DNA of 36,228 nt from Flavobacterium cyanobacteriorum (GTDB taxonomy: Bacteria > Bacteroidota > Bacteroidia > Flavobacteriales > Flavobacteriaceae): NCBI RefSeq assembly GCF_002251835.1, contig NZ_NOXV01000251.1, positions 1 to 36,228 of the forward strand, written 5' to 3'. This document shows positions 1 to 8,582 of this stretch, in pieces. Numbering within the stretch: the stretch's first letter is position 1; each line of letters opens with the position of its first letter. The notes beneath the pieces are model-generated. The model searched no databases. It had not been told where the DNA came from and was given only the letters and a program-made list of their open reading frames with translations. Position numbers and translations under genes: made by a program.

Positions 1-40
1 ATCCTCCCCGCCGCCTGCTTTTGCGGCGGGGAGATATAGC
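1..40 (+). repeat. Extragenic palindromic repeat, copy A (cut by window edge)
   Basis: The first 40 bases form a GC-rich hairpin: an 11-base arm at 4-14 pairs perfectly with 23-33 around an 8-base loop, followed by the tail GATATAGC. The same layout, starting ATCCTCCC and ending GGGAGATATAGC, recurs on the opposite strand at 12778-12819. The element is probably longer to the left, outside the window. From memory, similar intergenic elements (GGCATCC, variable hairpin, GATATAGC) are widespread in Flavobacterium genomes. It lies upstream of the PorP/SprF gene and could also act as a terminator for an unseen upstream gene. Confidence 0.7.
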
Positions 41-152
41 GTACAGCAGGAAAAAGCTCCAAAAAAAATAGATCATAAAGTATTACTACATGGCGGTAAT
101 ATTACTGAAAATGCTATTTTTACACTTGCTGTTTATAAGCATTTGCTATGAA

Positions 153-1076
153 ATGAAAATTACATACCCTACATATTTACAGCTGTTGCTTGTGCTGTGG
201 TGCTATACGGCACATGCCCAGCAGGAACCGCAATATACACAATACATGTACAATACCCTTACCGTAAATCCGGGTTATACCGGCTCCACACCAGGGCTTG
301 AAGCTACATTGCTGCATCGCTCTCAGTGGGTAGGGATTGACGGCGCACCGGTTACGCAGGCTTTCAGTATCCATTCACCGGTGCATAATGGAAAAATAGG
401 TGTGGGGTTGAGCGCGGTGAATGACAGGCTGGGGCCCTCGGATGAGTTTTATGTTGACGGGAATGTTTCGTACACTTTATTTATAGGTAAGGCAGGCAGG
501 CTCGCTTTTGGAATGAAGGGCGGCGTACGGGTACTTAATATTGAGTGGAGCCGCGGCCGTTTCTTCCAGGGTGCCGACCCGCTGCTGAATACTAATATCA
601 ACAATAAAATAAACCCTACTGTAGGCGCGGGAGCGTATTATTATACCGATAAATGGTATGCGGGGGTATCAGTACCCAATTTCATCAGGAACGATTATTA
701 TGATGATATACAGGAAGATGCCATTGCCAGCAGGCAACATTATTATATTATCACCGGCTATGTTTTTGACCTTGCGGATGACATTAAATGCAAGCCTGCA
801 ATACTGGCAAAAATTGTATCGGGCGCGCCAGTAACAGTGGATTTTTCTGCTAATTTCCTGCTCCAGGAGAAGGTAACACTGGGCGCTTCATACCGCTGGG
901 ATGATTCTGTATCTGCACTGGCCGGCTTCCAGTTTACCCAAAATATATTTGCAGGATATTCTTATGACTATACGGTAACTGAGTTGCAAAAATATAACAA
1001 TGGTTCGCATGAGATTATACTGAGGTTTAACCTGTGGCCTAAAGCAAAGCGTGTAAAGTCGCCAAGATTCTTTTAA
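153..1076 (+). CDS. PorP/SprF family type IX secretion outer-membrane protein
   Basis: This predicted outer-membrane beta-barrel of 307 residues belongs to the PorP/SprF family, which helps export or anchor proteins secreted by the type IX system of Bacteroidota. After a signal peptide ending near THAQ comes the family's conserved start (QYTQYMYN, then VNPGYTGS), followed by alternating barrel strands. I chose the ATG at 153 because it gives a clean signal peptide (MKITYPTYLQ...). An in-frame ATG at 90 would add 21 residues and a second hydrophobic run, which is less likely. The stop is three bases before the OmpA-like gene, so the two form an operon. In Flavobacterium johnsoniae SprF serves the adhesin SprB, and PorP/SprF paralogues usually sit next to a large secreted partner. 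No such partner is in view, so it may lie upstream of the window. Family assignment is firm; the cargo is unknown. Confidence 0.88.
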   Translation: MKITYPTYLQLLLVLWCYTAHAQQEPQYTQYMYNTLTVNPGYTGSTPGLEATLLHRSQWVGIDGAPVTQAFSIHSPVHNGKIGVGLSAVNDRLGPSDEFYVDGNVSYTLFIGKAGRLAFGMKGGVRVLNIEWSRGRFFQGADPLLNTNINNKINPTVGAGAYYYTDKWYAGVSVPNFIRNDYYDDIQEDAIASRQHYYIITGYVFDLADDIKCKPAILAKIVSGAPVTVDFSANFLLQEKVTLGASYRWDDSVSALAGFQFTQNIFAGYSYDYTVTELQKYNNGSHEIILRFNLWPKAKRVKSPRFF

Positions 1077-1079
1077 ACC

Positions 1080-2990
1080 ATGAAAGCAAAATTCATCTAT
1101 ATTACACTTATATGTTGCAGCGTTGCCAACGGACAGCAAAAGCTCAAGCAGGCAGAAAAGCTGTTTGATGAAATGGCATATGTAGCCGCGGCGAAAGCAT
1201 ATGAAGAATATTTTAAAAAAGCCAAAAGTGAAAAGCCACAAGGCAAAAGCCTGCTGAACATGGCAGATGCTTACTATTTTACACGGGATTATGGCAAGGC
1301 CGCCGCAGCGTACCAAAAAATAACGCTTGATGATGTACATTTTAACCGATATATCCAGTCATTACGCATACAAAAGCAATACCAGGAGGCTGACAGGCTC
1401 ATGGAGGGGCGCCTGGCAAATAATCCGGGACAGCTTGATCGGTACCACAGGCAAAAGAAATACCTTGACAGCATCTGTACGCTCCGCCCGGTTTCCAAAG
1501 TAACTAATGTGGCAACCGTAAATACCGATAAATCGGACTTTGGCACGGCATTTTATGGTAGCAAAACGGTATTTTGTTCTTCAAAAGATACCCTGCAGAT
1601 GGGCGGCAAGACATATCAATATAACATGCAGCCTTACCTCGAACTTTATGTAGCAGACAGGAATGAGGCTGATGGCATGCTTATAAACCCCAAGAAGTTT
1701 GTGGCTAAAAGCCAGATTAATTACCACAACGCTGTTGCAGCCTTTTCGCCTGACCTGCACATCATGTATTACAGTGCCAATATTGTGAAGAGCAGCGGAA
1801 AACTGCATAACAGCAAGGCAGGCACAAACAACCTTGGCATTTTTTACGGACAGCCGCAGGGGGATTACCTGCGGGAGGTAAAGGCGCTGCCTTTTAACAG
1901 CATTGACTACTCCGTGGCACAGCCCGCACTCTCTAAGGACGGCCGGTGGCTGTACTTTGTATCGGACATGCCGGGCGGTTATGGTGAAACTGATATTTAT
2001 AAAGTTGCGGTAATGCCTGATGGTACTTTTGGGAAGCCGTTGAATTTAGGCCCTGTTATTAATACCCCATTTAAAGAAATGTTTCCTTTTGTAAATGATG
2101 AAGCGCTTTACTTTGCGTCGGAAGGGCATTATGGACTGGGAGGGCTTGATATCTTTAAAAGCGAGATTGCGGGAGAATCCTTTACAGAGCCTCAAAATGA
2201 AGGCGTTCCCATGAATAGTAATGGGGATGATTTTGCGCTTACACTGTCAGATGATGGCAGTTACGGTTACTTCTCCTCGAACCGTAACGGCGGTATGGGC
2301 GATGATGATATTTATTATTTTACAAAAGAAAAACCCTGCGTGCAGCAGGTTACGGGCTATGTAATACATCAAAAAACATCACAGACGGTTAAGGGTGCTA
2401 AAGTAACGGGTATGGGAACCGACGGGCGTGTTCTAGCGTCAGCGGAGACTGATGCCGGCGGTTTTTATGTGCTTGCGCTGCTATGCGATGCTACAATTAC
2501 CATAGCGGTAACAGCTGAAGATTTTGCTATTGAAAAAACAGAAGTTGCTACCCCACTACAACCGGGGGGGCTTAAGCTCGACCTTAAGGTTAAAATGTAT
2601 ACAGACCTGATTAAAAAAGAAGAAGGTGTTGAAAAAATCGCCATAAACCCAATTTATTTTGACCTTGATAAATATAACATTACGCCACAGGCCGCCGCTG
2701 AACTGGATAAAGTAGTGGATGTCCTGAAGCGCTTTCCGGTTATGGTTATAAAAATTGAATCCCATACAGATTCCCGTGCTTCCGATGATTATAACATTAC
2801 GCTTTCACAAAACCGTGCAAAAGCCACATATAATTATATTCTTTCTAAAAATATAGATCCCCAACGTATAGAAAGCGTTACTGGTTATGGCGAAACCCGC
2901 CTGCTGAACGGCTGCGGCAATGGCGTGCCATGTACCGAGGCGCAACACCAGCTAAACCGTAGGAGTGAATTTATTATAGTGAAAAAATAA
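1080..2990 (+). CDS. OmpA-family outer-membrane protein with TPR and PD40-type repeats
   Basis: This 636-residue envelope protein probably links the outer membrane to peptidoglycan. A signal peptide (cleaved after about VANG) is followed by a TPR-like helical region (about 25-130). Next comes a propeller-like region of WD40/PD40 repeats (about 150-410, with motifs such as SKDGRWLYFVSD and SDDGSYGYFSSN), then a carboxypeptidase-regulatory-like beta domain (about 422-490). The C-terminal OmpA domain (about 520-636) carries the peptidoglycan-binding pattern: IYFDLDKYNI, then SHTDSRASDDYN, then LNRRSEF. This order is typical of the OmpA-like proteins paired with PorP/SprF genes in Bacteroidota, and the two genes here are three bases apart. 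Its role in type IX secretion or gliding is inferred from that pairing. PorE-like proteins share parts of this architecture. Confidence 0.87.
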   Translation: MKAKFIYITLICCSVANGQQKLKQAEKLFDEMAYVAAAKAYEEYFKKAKSEKPQGKSLLNMADAYYFTRDYGKAAAAYQKITLDDVHFNRYIQSLRIQKQYQEADRLMEGRLANNPGQLDRYHRQKKYLDSICTLRPVSKVTNVATVNTDKSDFGTAFYGSKTVFCSSKDTLQMGGKTYQYNMQPYLELYVADRNEADGMLINPKKFVAKSQINYHNAVAAFSPDLHIMYYSANIVKSSGKLHNSKAGTNNLGIFYGQPQGDYLREVKALPFNSIDYSVAQPALSKDGRWLYFVSDMPGGYGETDIYKVAVMPDGTFGKPLNLGPVINTPFKEMFPFVNDEALYFASEGHYGLGGLDIFKSEIAGESFTEPQNEGVPMNSNGDDFALTLSDDGSYGYFSSNRNGGMGDDDIYYFTKEKPCVQQVTGYVIHQKTSQTVKGAKVTGMGTDGRVLASAETDAGGFYVLALLCDATITIAVTAEDFAIEKTEVATPLQPGGLKLDLKVKMYTDLIKKEEGVEKIAINPIYFDLDKYNITPQAAAELDKVVDVLKRFPVMVIKIESHTDSRASDDYNITLSQNRAKATYNYILSKNIDPQRIESVTGYGETRLLNGCGNGVPCTEAQHQLNRRSEFIIVKK

Positions 2991-3110
2991 GCTGGCAGGT
3001 TTTATATTCTCATAATGTAAAGGCGCGAAAAGATTCTCTGCATAAAACCGGGTATATTTATCAGTATCCTGTTACCAATCCCCCTGTATAGAAATAACCA
3101 AATATTAATC

Positions 3111-3140
3111 TTGCAATATCTTAATGAATTGTTACTTTTG
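3111..3140 (+). promoter_or_regulatory. Candidate Bacteroidota promoter for the parvulin cluster
   Basis: TACTTTTG at 3133-3140 fits the Bacteroidota -7 consensus TAnnTTTG, and a TTG at 3111-3113 lies 19 bases upstream where the -33 element is expected. A 7-base inverted repeat (TTGCAAT at 3111-3117, ATTGCAA at 3144-3150) brackets the -7 box and could be an operator. The gap to the start codon is 85 bases. Assignment is by consensus only. Confidence 0.45.
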
Positions 3141-3225
3141 TTGATTGCAAATTTAATGGTGCGGCTATACTTTTTGGTTGCCATCACCGTTTAGTTAACC
3201 AGTATTAAAAAGCTATAATTACATA

Positions 3226-5193
3226 ATGAAATTAAAACAGGCTCTTTTAGGTATCTCTTTATTTATTTTAGCGGCTTCTTTTGCCCAGCAGGCCAAAAAA
3301 GAAGTACTTTTCACAATTGATGGTAAACCGTATTATACTGATGAGTTTATCAGGGTTTATAACAAAAACCTCGACCTTGTAAAGGATGACTCTCAGAAAG
3401 ATTTAAATAACTACCTGGACCTTTTTATTGGTTATAAGCTAAAGGTTAACAAAGCTTATAAACTTGGGCTGCAGGAAGGGGCACAGTATAAGGCTGAACT
3501 AAAAAGCTACCGCAACCAGCTATCGCGTAATTACCTCACAGATACCAAAGTTACCAAAGAGCTTATAGATGAGGCCTATACCCGCTCACTAAAAGAGATA
3601 AAGGCGCAGCACATCTTAGTGCTTGTTGATGAAAATGCGCTCCCGTCCGATACGCTGAAAGCATACAATAAAATTATAGATATTCGCAAAAAGGCGCTGG
3701 CCGGTGAAGATTTCGGAGCCTTGGCTGCGCAGTTTTCTGAGGATCCTTCAGCAAAGGAAAACAAAGGTGACCTGGGATATTTTTCGGTATTTCGCATGGT
3801 ATACCCTTTTGAGACAGGTGCTTACAAAACTCCTATGGGGCAGATTTCAAAACCGGTACGCACGCGTTTCGGCTATCATCTTATAAAAGTAAATGACATG
3901 AGGGATAACCGTGGCGAAATTACCGTGGCACATATTATGATTATGAAGCCTAAAGAAGGTGATACGCAGGCAGAAGAAAAAGCCAGGGAAACCATCAACG
4001 ATATTTACCAGAAACTCAAGCAGGGCGAAGATTTCTCAAGCCTTGCAACCCAGTTTTCACAAGACAAATCATCTGCCGCTAATGGCGGGCAGCTAGCCAG
4101 GTTTGGGTCTGGCGAGCTTAGCGCAGTAGAGTTTGAAGATGCTGCCTTTGCACTGCAAAAGCCGGGAGATATAACAGCTCCCTTCCAGACGCAATTTGGG
4201 TGGCATATTGTAAAGCTGGTTGAAAAACATGGCGTGAAGCCACAGGCTGATGTACAGGCTGATTTTGAGAACAGGATTCGCCGCGACGACCGCTCAAGGC
4301 TGATAACCGCTTCACTCAATGAAAAACTCAGAAAAAAATATACCGTTAAAAAAGAAGCTAAGGCTTATGCCAATGCGGTAAAAGTTATTGATAATAATAT
4401 TTATTCCCAGACCTGGAAAGCTCCTAAAGAGGGTTTTGATGAAACTATTTTAACCATCAATAATCATAAAAAGCTATCGGCCCAAACCTATCTTGATTAT
4501 GTAGCCGCGCAACAGCGTATGGAACTTACCACTAAACCGGTGGCAAGGCTTGCGGAAGTACTCTTTAACCAGTTTAGGGATGACCAGCTAAACCTCTATT
4601 ATAATGAAAATCTTGAAGCTGAGTTTCCTGAATTTGCCATAGTAATGGAAGAATACCGCGATGGCCTGCTGCTGTTCGACCTTATGGAAAAAGAAATATG
4701 GGAAAAAGCCAAAACCGATACGCTTGGGCTTGAAAATTATTATAAAGCCCACAAAGATAATTACCAGTGGAAAGACAGGGTAGAGGCTGATGTGTATTCA
4801 TCTACAAAAGAAGATGTAATAAAACAGGCACGTAAACTACTTAAACAGGGTAAGAATGCTGAAGTCATAAAGCAGAAGCTGAACAAAGAAGGTAAAGTTG
4901 AAGTCATGGAAAAGTCAGGCACATTTGAGCAGGAAAGCAATGCCCTGCCAAAGCAGCAGAAATGGCAGGAAGGGCTCACAGATATAATTAAAGAAGGCGG
5001 GTATTACTATGTTATCAGGGTAAAGAAAGTATTGCCAAAAGGGCCTAAAACTTTTGAAGAGACCAAAGGCCGGGTAATTAATGATTACCAGCAATACCTG
5101 GAAAGCAACTGGGTAGGCAACCTGAAGCAGGAGTTTAATGTACAGGTTAATAAAGATGTTTTCGAGAATATAAAAAAACAACTTAACCGTTAA
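3226..5193 (+). CDS. Periplasmic peptidyl-prolyl isomerase with two parvulin domains
   Basis: This is a secreted PpiC/SurA-type prolyl isomerase of 655 residues, expected to help fold or escort outer-membrane and exported proteins in the periplasm. A signal peptide is cleaved after about SFA. An N-terminal helical domain (about 30-120) precedes two consecutive parvulin domains (about 122-225 and 228-330). Each shows the pattern AQHI or VAHI, then FSEDPSA or FSQDKSS, then GDLGYF or GGQLARF, then FGYHLIKV or FGWHIVKL. The remaining 325 residues are rich in charged helices and resemble no domain I know, so the protein is much longer than SurA. Its stop overlaps the next start in TAATG, which implies translational coupling. 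It is first in the cluster, behind a promoter-like sequence. Confidence 0.88.
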   Translation: MKLKQALLGISLFILAASFAQQAKKEVLFTIDGKPYYTDEFIRVYNKNLDLVKDDSQKDLNNYLDLFIGYKLKVNKAYKLGLQEGAQYKAELKSYRNQLSRNYLTDTKVTKELIDEAYTRSLKEIKAQHILVLVDENALPSDTLKAYNKIIDIRKKALAGEDFGALAAQFSEDPSAKENKGDLGYFSVFRMVYPFETGAYKTPMGQISKPVRTRFGYHLIKVNDMRDNRGEITVAHIMIMKPKEGDTQAEEKARETINDIYQKLKQGEDFSSLATQFSQDKSSAANGGQLARFGSGELSAVEFEDAAFALQKPGDITAPFQTQFGWHIVKLVEKHGVKPQADVQADFENRIRRDDRSRLITASLNEKLRKKYTVKKEAKAYANAVKVIDNNIYSQTWKAPKEGFDETILTINNHKKLSAQTYLDYVAAQQRMELTTKPVARLAEVLFNQFRDDQLNLYYNENLEAEFPEFAIVMEEYRDGLLLFDLMEKEIWEKAKTDTLGLENYYKAHKDNYQWKDRVEADVYSSTKEDVIKQARKLLKQGKNAEVIKQKLNKEGKVEVMEKSGTFEQESNALPKQQKWQEGLTDIIKEGGYYYVIRVKKVLPKGPKTFEETKGRVINDYQQYLESNWVGNLKQEFNVQVNKDVFENIKKQLNR

Positions 5194-6041
5194 TGTTCAG
5201 AAGAGGTATATTGTTTGCTGTAGCCGCACTGTCTTTCTCATGCGGGAAAGAAACCGTACCTGAAACTGGCGCCATAGCAAGAGTGAACAATTACTATCTT
5301 TACAGCGAAGATCTAAAAGGGCTTGTGCCACCCGGGACATCTAAACAGGACAGTATAGCAATGGTAAAATCCTATATTGATCGCTGGGCATCCCAAAAAC
5401 TACTCTATGATGCCGCTGAGGTAAACCTGAACAAAGAAAAGCAGGAAGAGTATAATAGCCTGGTAAACCAGTACAGAGCAGATCTTTTTACCAGGGCCTA
5501 CCTCGAAGAAATAGTAAAACGGAGTGTAGACACAACTGTCAGCGAACAGGAACTGAAAAAATATTATAACAGTAATAAGGAAAACTTCAGGAATACCGGG
5601 CTGCTTGTAAAGCTGAGATATATCCGCCTTGCCAAAGACCATCCGAGGTATACGACTGTAAGGAGCAGGTTCCTCAGTAGCCGCAAAGCCGACCTGAAAG
5701 CGCTAAATGACATGGCCATACAGTTTAAAGGATACGCATTCAATGATACTACATGGGTAGAAATTAATGAAGTGTACCGGAAGCTGCCTTTTATCAATCC
5801 TGAAAACAGGGACAGGTATATTAGCAGTGGTATATCATACCAGCATACTGACTCACTGGATGTTTATCTGGTCAAGGTCTCAAAAGTCCTCGATAAAAAC
5901 CAGGTGTCACCATATGAGTACATAAAGCCAACCCTGGCGCAACTCATAATAAATAACAGGAAACTGGAGTTAATAAAGAAATTTGAAAAAGAAATAACGG
6001 ATGATGCAATTAAAAATGATAAATATGAAGTCTATAAATAG
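5193..6041 (+). CDS. Putative lipoprotein, SurA/parvulin-cluster partner
   Basis: This 282-residue protein starts with a short hydrophobic segment ending in a plausible lipoprotein cysteine (LSFSC, Cys at residue 17), so it is probably a periplasm-facing lipoprotein. The N-terminal helical part (DRWASQKLLYDAA, then NSLVNQYRADLFTRAYL) resembles the SurA-type chaperone domain. I cannot see the FxxDPS/GGxLG motifs of a working parvulin domain; the middle (VKLRYIRLAKDH onward) may be a degenerate one. It sits between two clear parvulin genes, overlapping the upstream one by one base and the downstream one by about 17 bases, so the three are almost certainly co-translated. A chaperone role without isomerase activity is inferred. 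Automatic annotation often calls such proteins peptidyl-prolyl isomerase. Confidence 0.72.
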   Translation: MFRRGILFAVAALSFSCGKETVPETGAIARVNNYYLYSEDLKGLVPPGTSKQDSIAMVKSYIDRWASQKLLYDAAEVNLNKEKQEEYNSLVNQYRADLFTRAYLEEIVKRSVDTTVSEQELKKYYNSNKENFRNTGLLVKLRYIRLAKDHPRYTTVRSRFLSSRKADLKALNDMAIQFKGYAFNDTTWVEINEVYRKLPFINPENRDRYISSGISYQHTDSLDVYLVKVSKVLDKNQVSPYEYIKPTLAQLIINNRKLELIKKFEKEITDDAIKNDKYEVYK

Positions 6042-7431
6042 CAGGATAACCCTGTTTTTTACTTTTGTTTTTTTTGCTGCCGGCACAGCCGCTGCGCAGG
6101 AAATAATAAAGGAAACAAAACAGGATACTGTGAAGCCTGTCTCTGCCAAAGGCCGTGTGAAAGTTGATGGCGTCGTGGCAGTAGTGGGCGATTATGTAGT
6201 GCTGGATTCGGACATAGACCTTATGTATAAGGAACTGCAGGCACAAAACATACCTACCAAAGATGTAACACGCTGTGACCTTTTAGGTAAACTAATGGAA
6301 GATAAACTCTATGCCCACCAGGCAATACAGGATAGTATAGTAGTTACGGATGCTGATGTAAATGAAACCATGAACAGGCAGATTGACTATTTTGTTGAAA
6401 ACCTGGGTTCAGTGGACAAAGTGGTAAAATATTTTAAAAAGAAAAGCCTCGAAGCTTTCCGAGCAGAACTTTTTGAAATGATAAAGAACCAGAAGCTGAC
6501 CGAACAGATGCAGAAGAAAATTATTGATGATGTACAGATAACGCCGGAAGAAGTGAGGCAGTTTTATGCGCAATTTAAAAAGGACGAACTGCCTGTTTTT
6601 GGGGCTGAAATGGAAGTGGCGCAGATAGTCATTAAGCCGGAAGTCTCCCAGGCAGAAAAGCAGGCTGTTATTGACAGGTTACGGGAAATAAAGCGGGAGG
6701 TGCAGGAAGGCGCCAGTTTTTACAGTAAAGCCGTATTATATTCAGAAGATCCCGGCTCTCGATCCAGCGGAGGGTATATCAAAATGAACCGTAAAGCGCC
6801 TTTAGTTAAAGAATTTAAGGATGTTGCTTTCAGTACTGAAGAAGGGCAGATTTCAGAGCCTTTTGAAACCGAATACGGTTACCACATCATATATGTTGAA
6901 AAGGTCAGGGGACAGGAACTCGATGTAAGGCACATATTGATGACGCCTAAAGTCAGTAATGAAGCCCTGAAAAAAGCCAAAGAAAAGATAGAGAAGATAA
7001 GGAGCAGGATAGCAGCGGGAGAGATAACATTTGCTGATGCCGCCAGGTCCGAATCAGATGAAAAAGAAACCAAAAACAGCGGCGGGCTGCTCATAAACCC
7101 ACGCACCTTCGGTACAAGGTTTGAACTCACCAAAATGGATCCCTCGCTTTACAATGATATTTCTGATTTAAAAGATAATGAAGTTTCGCGCCCCATACTG
7201 GTTGATGAATCCCGTACCGGCAAGCATTATAAAATTATGATGGTTACTAACCGGTACGATGAACACGTAGCCGACTACGCCAAAGATTATCTTAAAATTA
7301 AGGAACTTGCACTTAAGGAAAAGCAGAAAAAAACCCTGTCTAAATGGAATGAGGAAAAAATTAAAGATACTTATATTAAGGTAAACGGCGATTACAGGGC
7401 GTGTACATTTGCCAACCACTGGGTAAAATAA
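6025..7431 (+). CDS. SurA-like peptidyl-prolyl isomerase/chaperone
   Basis: This is a SurA-type periplasmic chaperone of 468 residues from the chosen start. A signal peptide (MKSINSRITLFFTFVFF, cleaved after about TAAAQ) leads into the SurA N-terminal domain, recognisable as VDGVVAVVGDYVVLDSDID followed by a long helical stretch. Two parvulin domains follow (about residues 190-290 and 295-400). The first keeps the EDPGS/SGGYI and YGYHIIYVEKV motifs; the second has VRHILM, then SGGLLI. Family size for SurA is about 430 residues. In-frame ATGs occur at 6001, 6004, 6016 and 6025; I prefer 6025 because it puts the basic residues directly before the hydrophobic core. The gene overlaps its upstream neighbour. 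It should assist outer-membrane barrel assembly. Confidence 0.88.
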   Translation: MKSINSRITLFFTFVFFAAGTAAAQEIIKETKQDTVKPVSAKGRVKVDGVVAVVGDYVVLDSDIDLMYKELQAQNIPTKDVTRCDLLGKLMEDKLYAHQAIQDSIVVTDADVNETMNRQIDYFVENLGSVDKVVKYFKKKSLEAFRAELFEMIKNQKLTEQMQKKIIDDVQITPEEVRQFYAQFKKDELPVFGAEMEVAQIVIKPEVSQAEKQAVIDRLREIKREVQEGASFYSKAVLYSEDPGSRSSGGYIKMNRKAPLVKEFKDVAFSTEEGQISEPFETEYGYHIIYVEKVRGQELDVRHILMTPKVSNEALKKAKEKIEKIRSRIAAGEITFADAARSESDEKETKNSGGLLINPRTFGTRFELTKMDPSLYNDISDLKDNEVSRPILVDESRTGKHYKIMMVTNRYDEHVADYAKDYLKIKELALKEKQKKTLSKWNEEKIKDTYIKVNGDYRACTFANHWVK

Positions 7432-7521
7432 ATTTAGGTTAACAACAAAAATATTTTTAAGTTTGAAGCTAAGGAATTTTCCTTGGCTTTACTTTTAATC
7501 ATCAATCATTCTAATTTATCT

Positions 7522-8475
7522 ATGTCAGACGTAGCAGCTATACAGCAATTAGTAGAAAAACAAAAAGCACTTAAACACGAAATAGCAAAAGTAATTATTG
7601 GCCAGGACGAAGTAATAGGGCAGATCGTACTCAGTATTTTTGCAGGGGGGCATGCGCTGCTGGTAGGTGTTCCGGGACTCGCCAAAACACTTATGGTAAA
7701 TACCATATCACAGGCACTGGGCCTTGATTTCAAGCGGATACAGTTTACCCCCGATTTGATGCCTTCCGATATACTGGGCAGCGAAATACTGGACGAGAAC
7801 AGGCAGTTCAGGTTTATCAAAGGCCCTGTATTTTCAAATATTATCCTTGCGGACGAAATTAACCGTACGCCGCCAAAAACTCAGGCCGCGCTTCTTGAAG
7901 CCATGCAGGAAAAAGCAGTAACCATTGCAGGGCATCACCACAAACTTTCCCTCCCGTATTTTGTGCTTGCTACACAAAACCCTATAGAGCAGGAAGGTAC
8001 TTACCCGTTGCCGGAAGCCCAGCTTGACCGCTTTATGTTTGCCATAAAACTCGATTATCCTTCATTTGCCGAAGAAGTACAGGTGGTTAAAAGTACCACT
8101 GCCGATACCAGCAATACAATCAACCCACTGTTTACTGCTGAGGAAATATTAAATTTCCAGCATCTTATCCGCAGGATACCTGTTGCTGACAATGTGGTAG
8201 AGTATGCGGTCGGGCTGGTAAGCAAAACGCGCCCCGGCAATCCACTCAGCAATGATTACATAAAAACATACCTGGACTGGGGAGCAGGCCCAAGAGCTTC
8301 ACAAAACCTCATACTGGGTGCCAAAGCGAACGCCGCGCTTCATGGAAAATATTCGCCAGATATAGAAGATGTGCTGGCGGTAGCCACAGGGATACTCCGC
8401 CACCGTATCATTAAAAATTACCGGGCCGATGCCGAAGGTATAACCGAAGAAATGATAGTAAAAAAGCTGTTTTAA
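7522..8475 (+). CDS. MoxR family AAA+ ATPase
   Basis: This cytoplasmic AAA+ ATPase of the MoxR/RavA group has 317 residues from the chosen ATG. It shows Walker A as GVPGLAKT, Walker B as ILADEINR, the PPKTQAALLEAMQE segment and sensor I as LATQNPIEQEGTYPLPEAQLDRF, all typical of MoxR. MoxR proteins act as chaperones that insert cofactors into, or activate, von Willebrand-domain partners. In Bacteroidota they often precede DUF58 and BatA/BatB genes, but here a terminator follows at once and no such partner is visible. The frame is open from 7483, but MSDVAAIQQ at 7522 is the natural start; the upstream extension reads as untranslated leader. It lies 90 bases after the SurA-like gene, so it may share that transcript. 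Confidence 0.92.
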   Translation: MSDVAAIQQLVEKQKALKHEIAKVIIGQDEVIGQIVLSIFAGGHALLVGVPGLAKTLMVNTISQALGLDFKRIQFTPDLMPSDILGSEILDENRQFRFIKGPVFSNIILADEINRTPPKTQAALLEAMQEKAVTIAGHHHKLSLPYFVLATQNPIEQEGTYPLPEAQLDRFMFAIKLDYPSFAEEVQVVKSTTADTSNTINPLFTAEEILNFQHLIRRIPVADNVVEYAVGLVSKTRPGNPLSNDYIKTYLDWGAGPRASQNLILGAKANAALHGKYSPDIEDVLAVATGILRHRIIKNYRADAEGITEEMIVKKLF

Positions 8476-8491
8476 GTAACAGCTTTTTTTT
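8461..8491 (+). terminator. Intrinsic terminator after the MoxR gene
   Basis: An 11-base perfect stem (8461-8471 with 8478-8488) with a 6-base loop runs into a T tract. The stop codon of the MoxR gene lies in the loop, so coding sequence and terminator overlap. Confidence 0.85.
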
Positions 8492-8582
8492 ATTATCAAA
8501 ATTTCCGGTTTGTAGTTGTAAACTTACTGTAACATTCACACGCAGTCCTGGTACTAATAGTTAAAGTAAAATTATAATAATA

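Noticed and set aside
1..40. A CRISPR repeat
   Set aside because: Only two distant copies in opposite orientation, with no regular spacers; the layout is that of an extragenic palindrome.
90..152. Upstream ATG for the PorP/SprF gene
   Set aside because: It would place a second hydrophobic run before a perfectly good signal peptide that starts at 153.
2998..3049. GGTTTTAT/ATAAAACC inverted repeat as the terminator of the OmpA-like gene
   Set aside because: Only eight base pairs, 36 bases apart, with no T tract after it.
7483..7521. Longer start of the MoxR gene
   Set aside because: The added residues read as translated leader DNA; MSDVAAIQQ at 7522 matches the usual family start.
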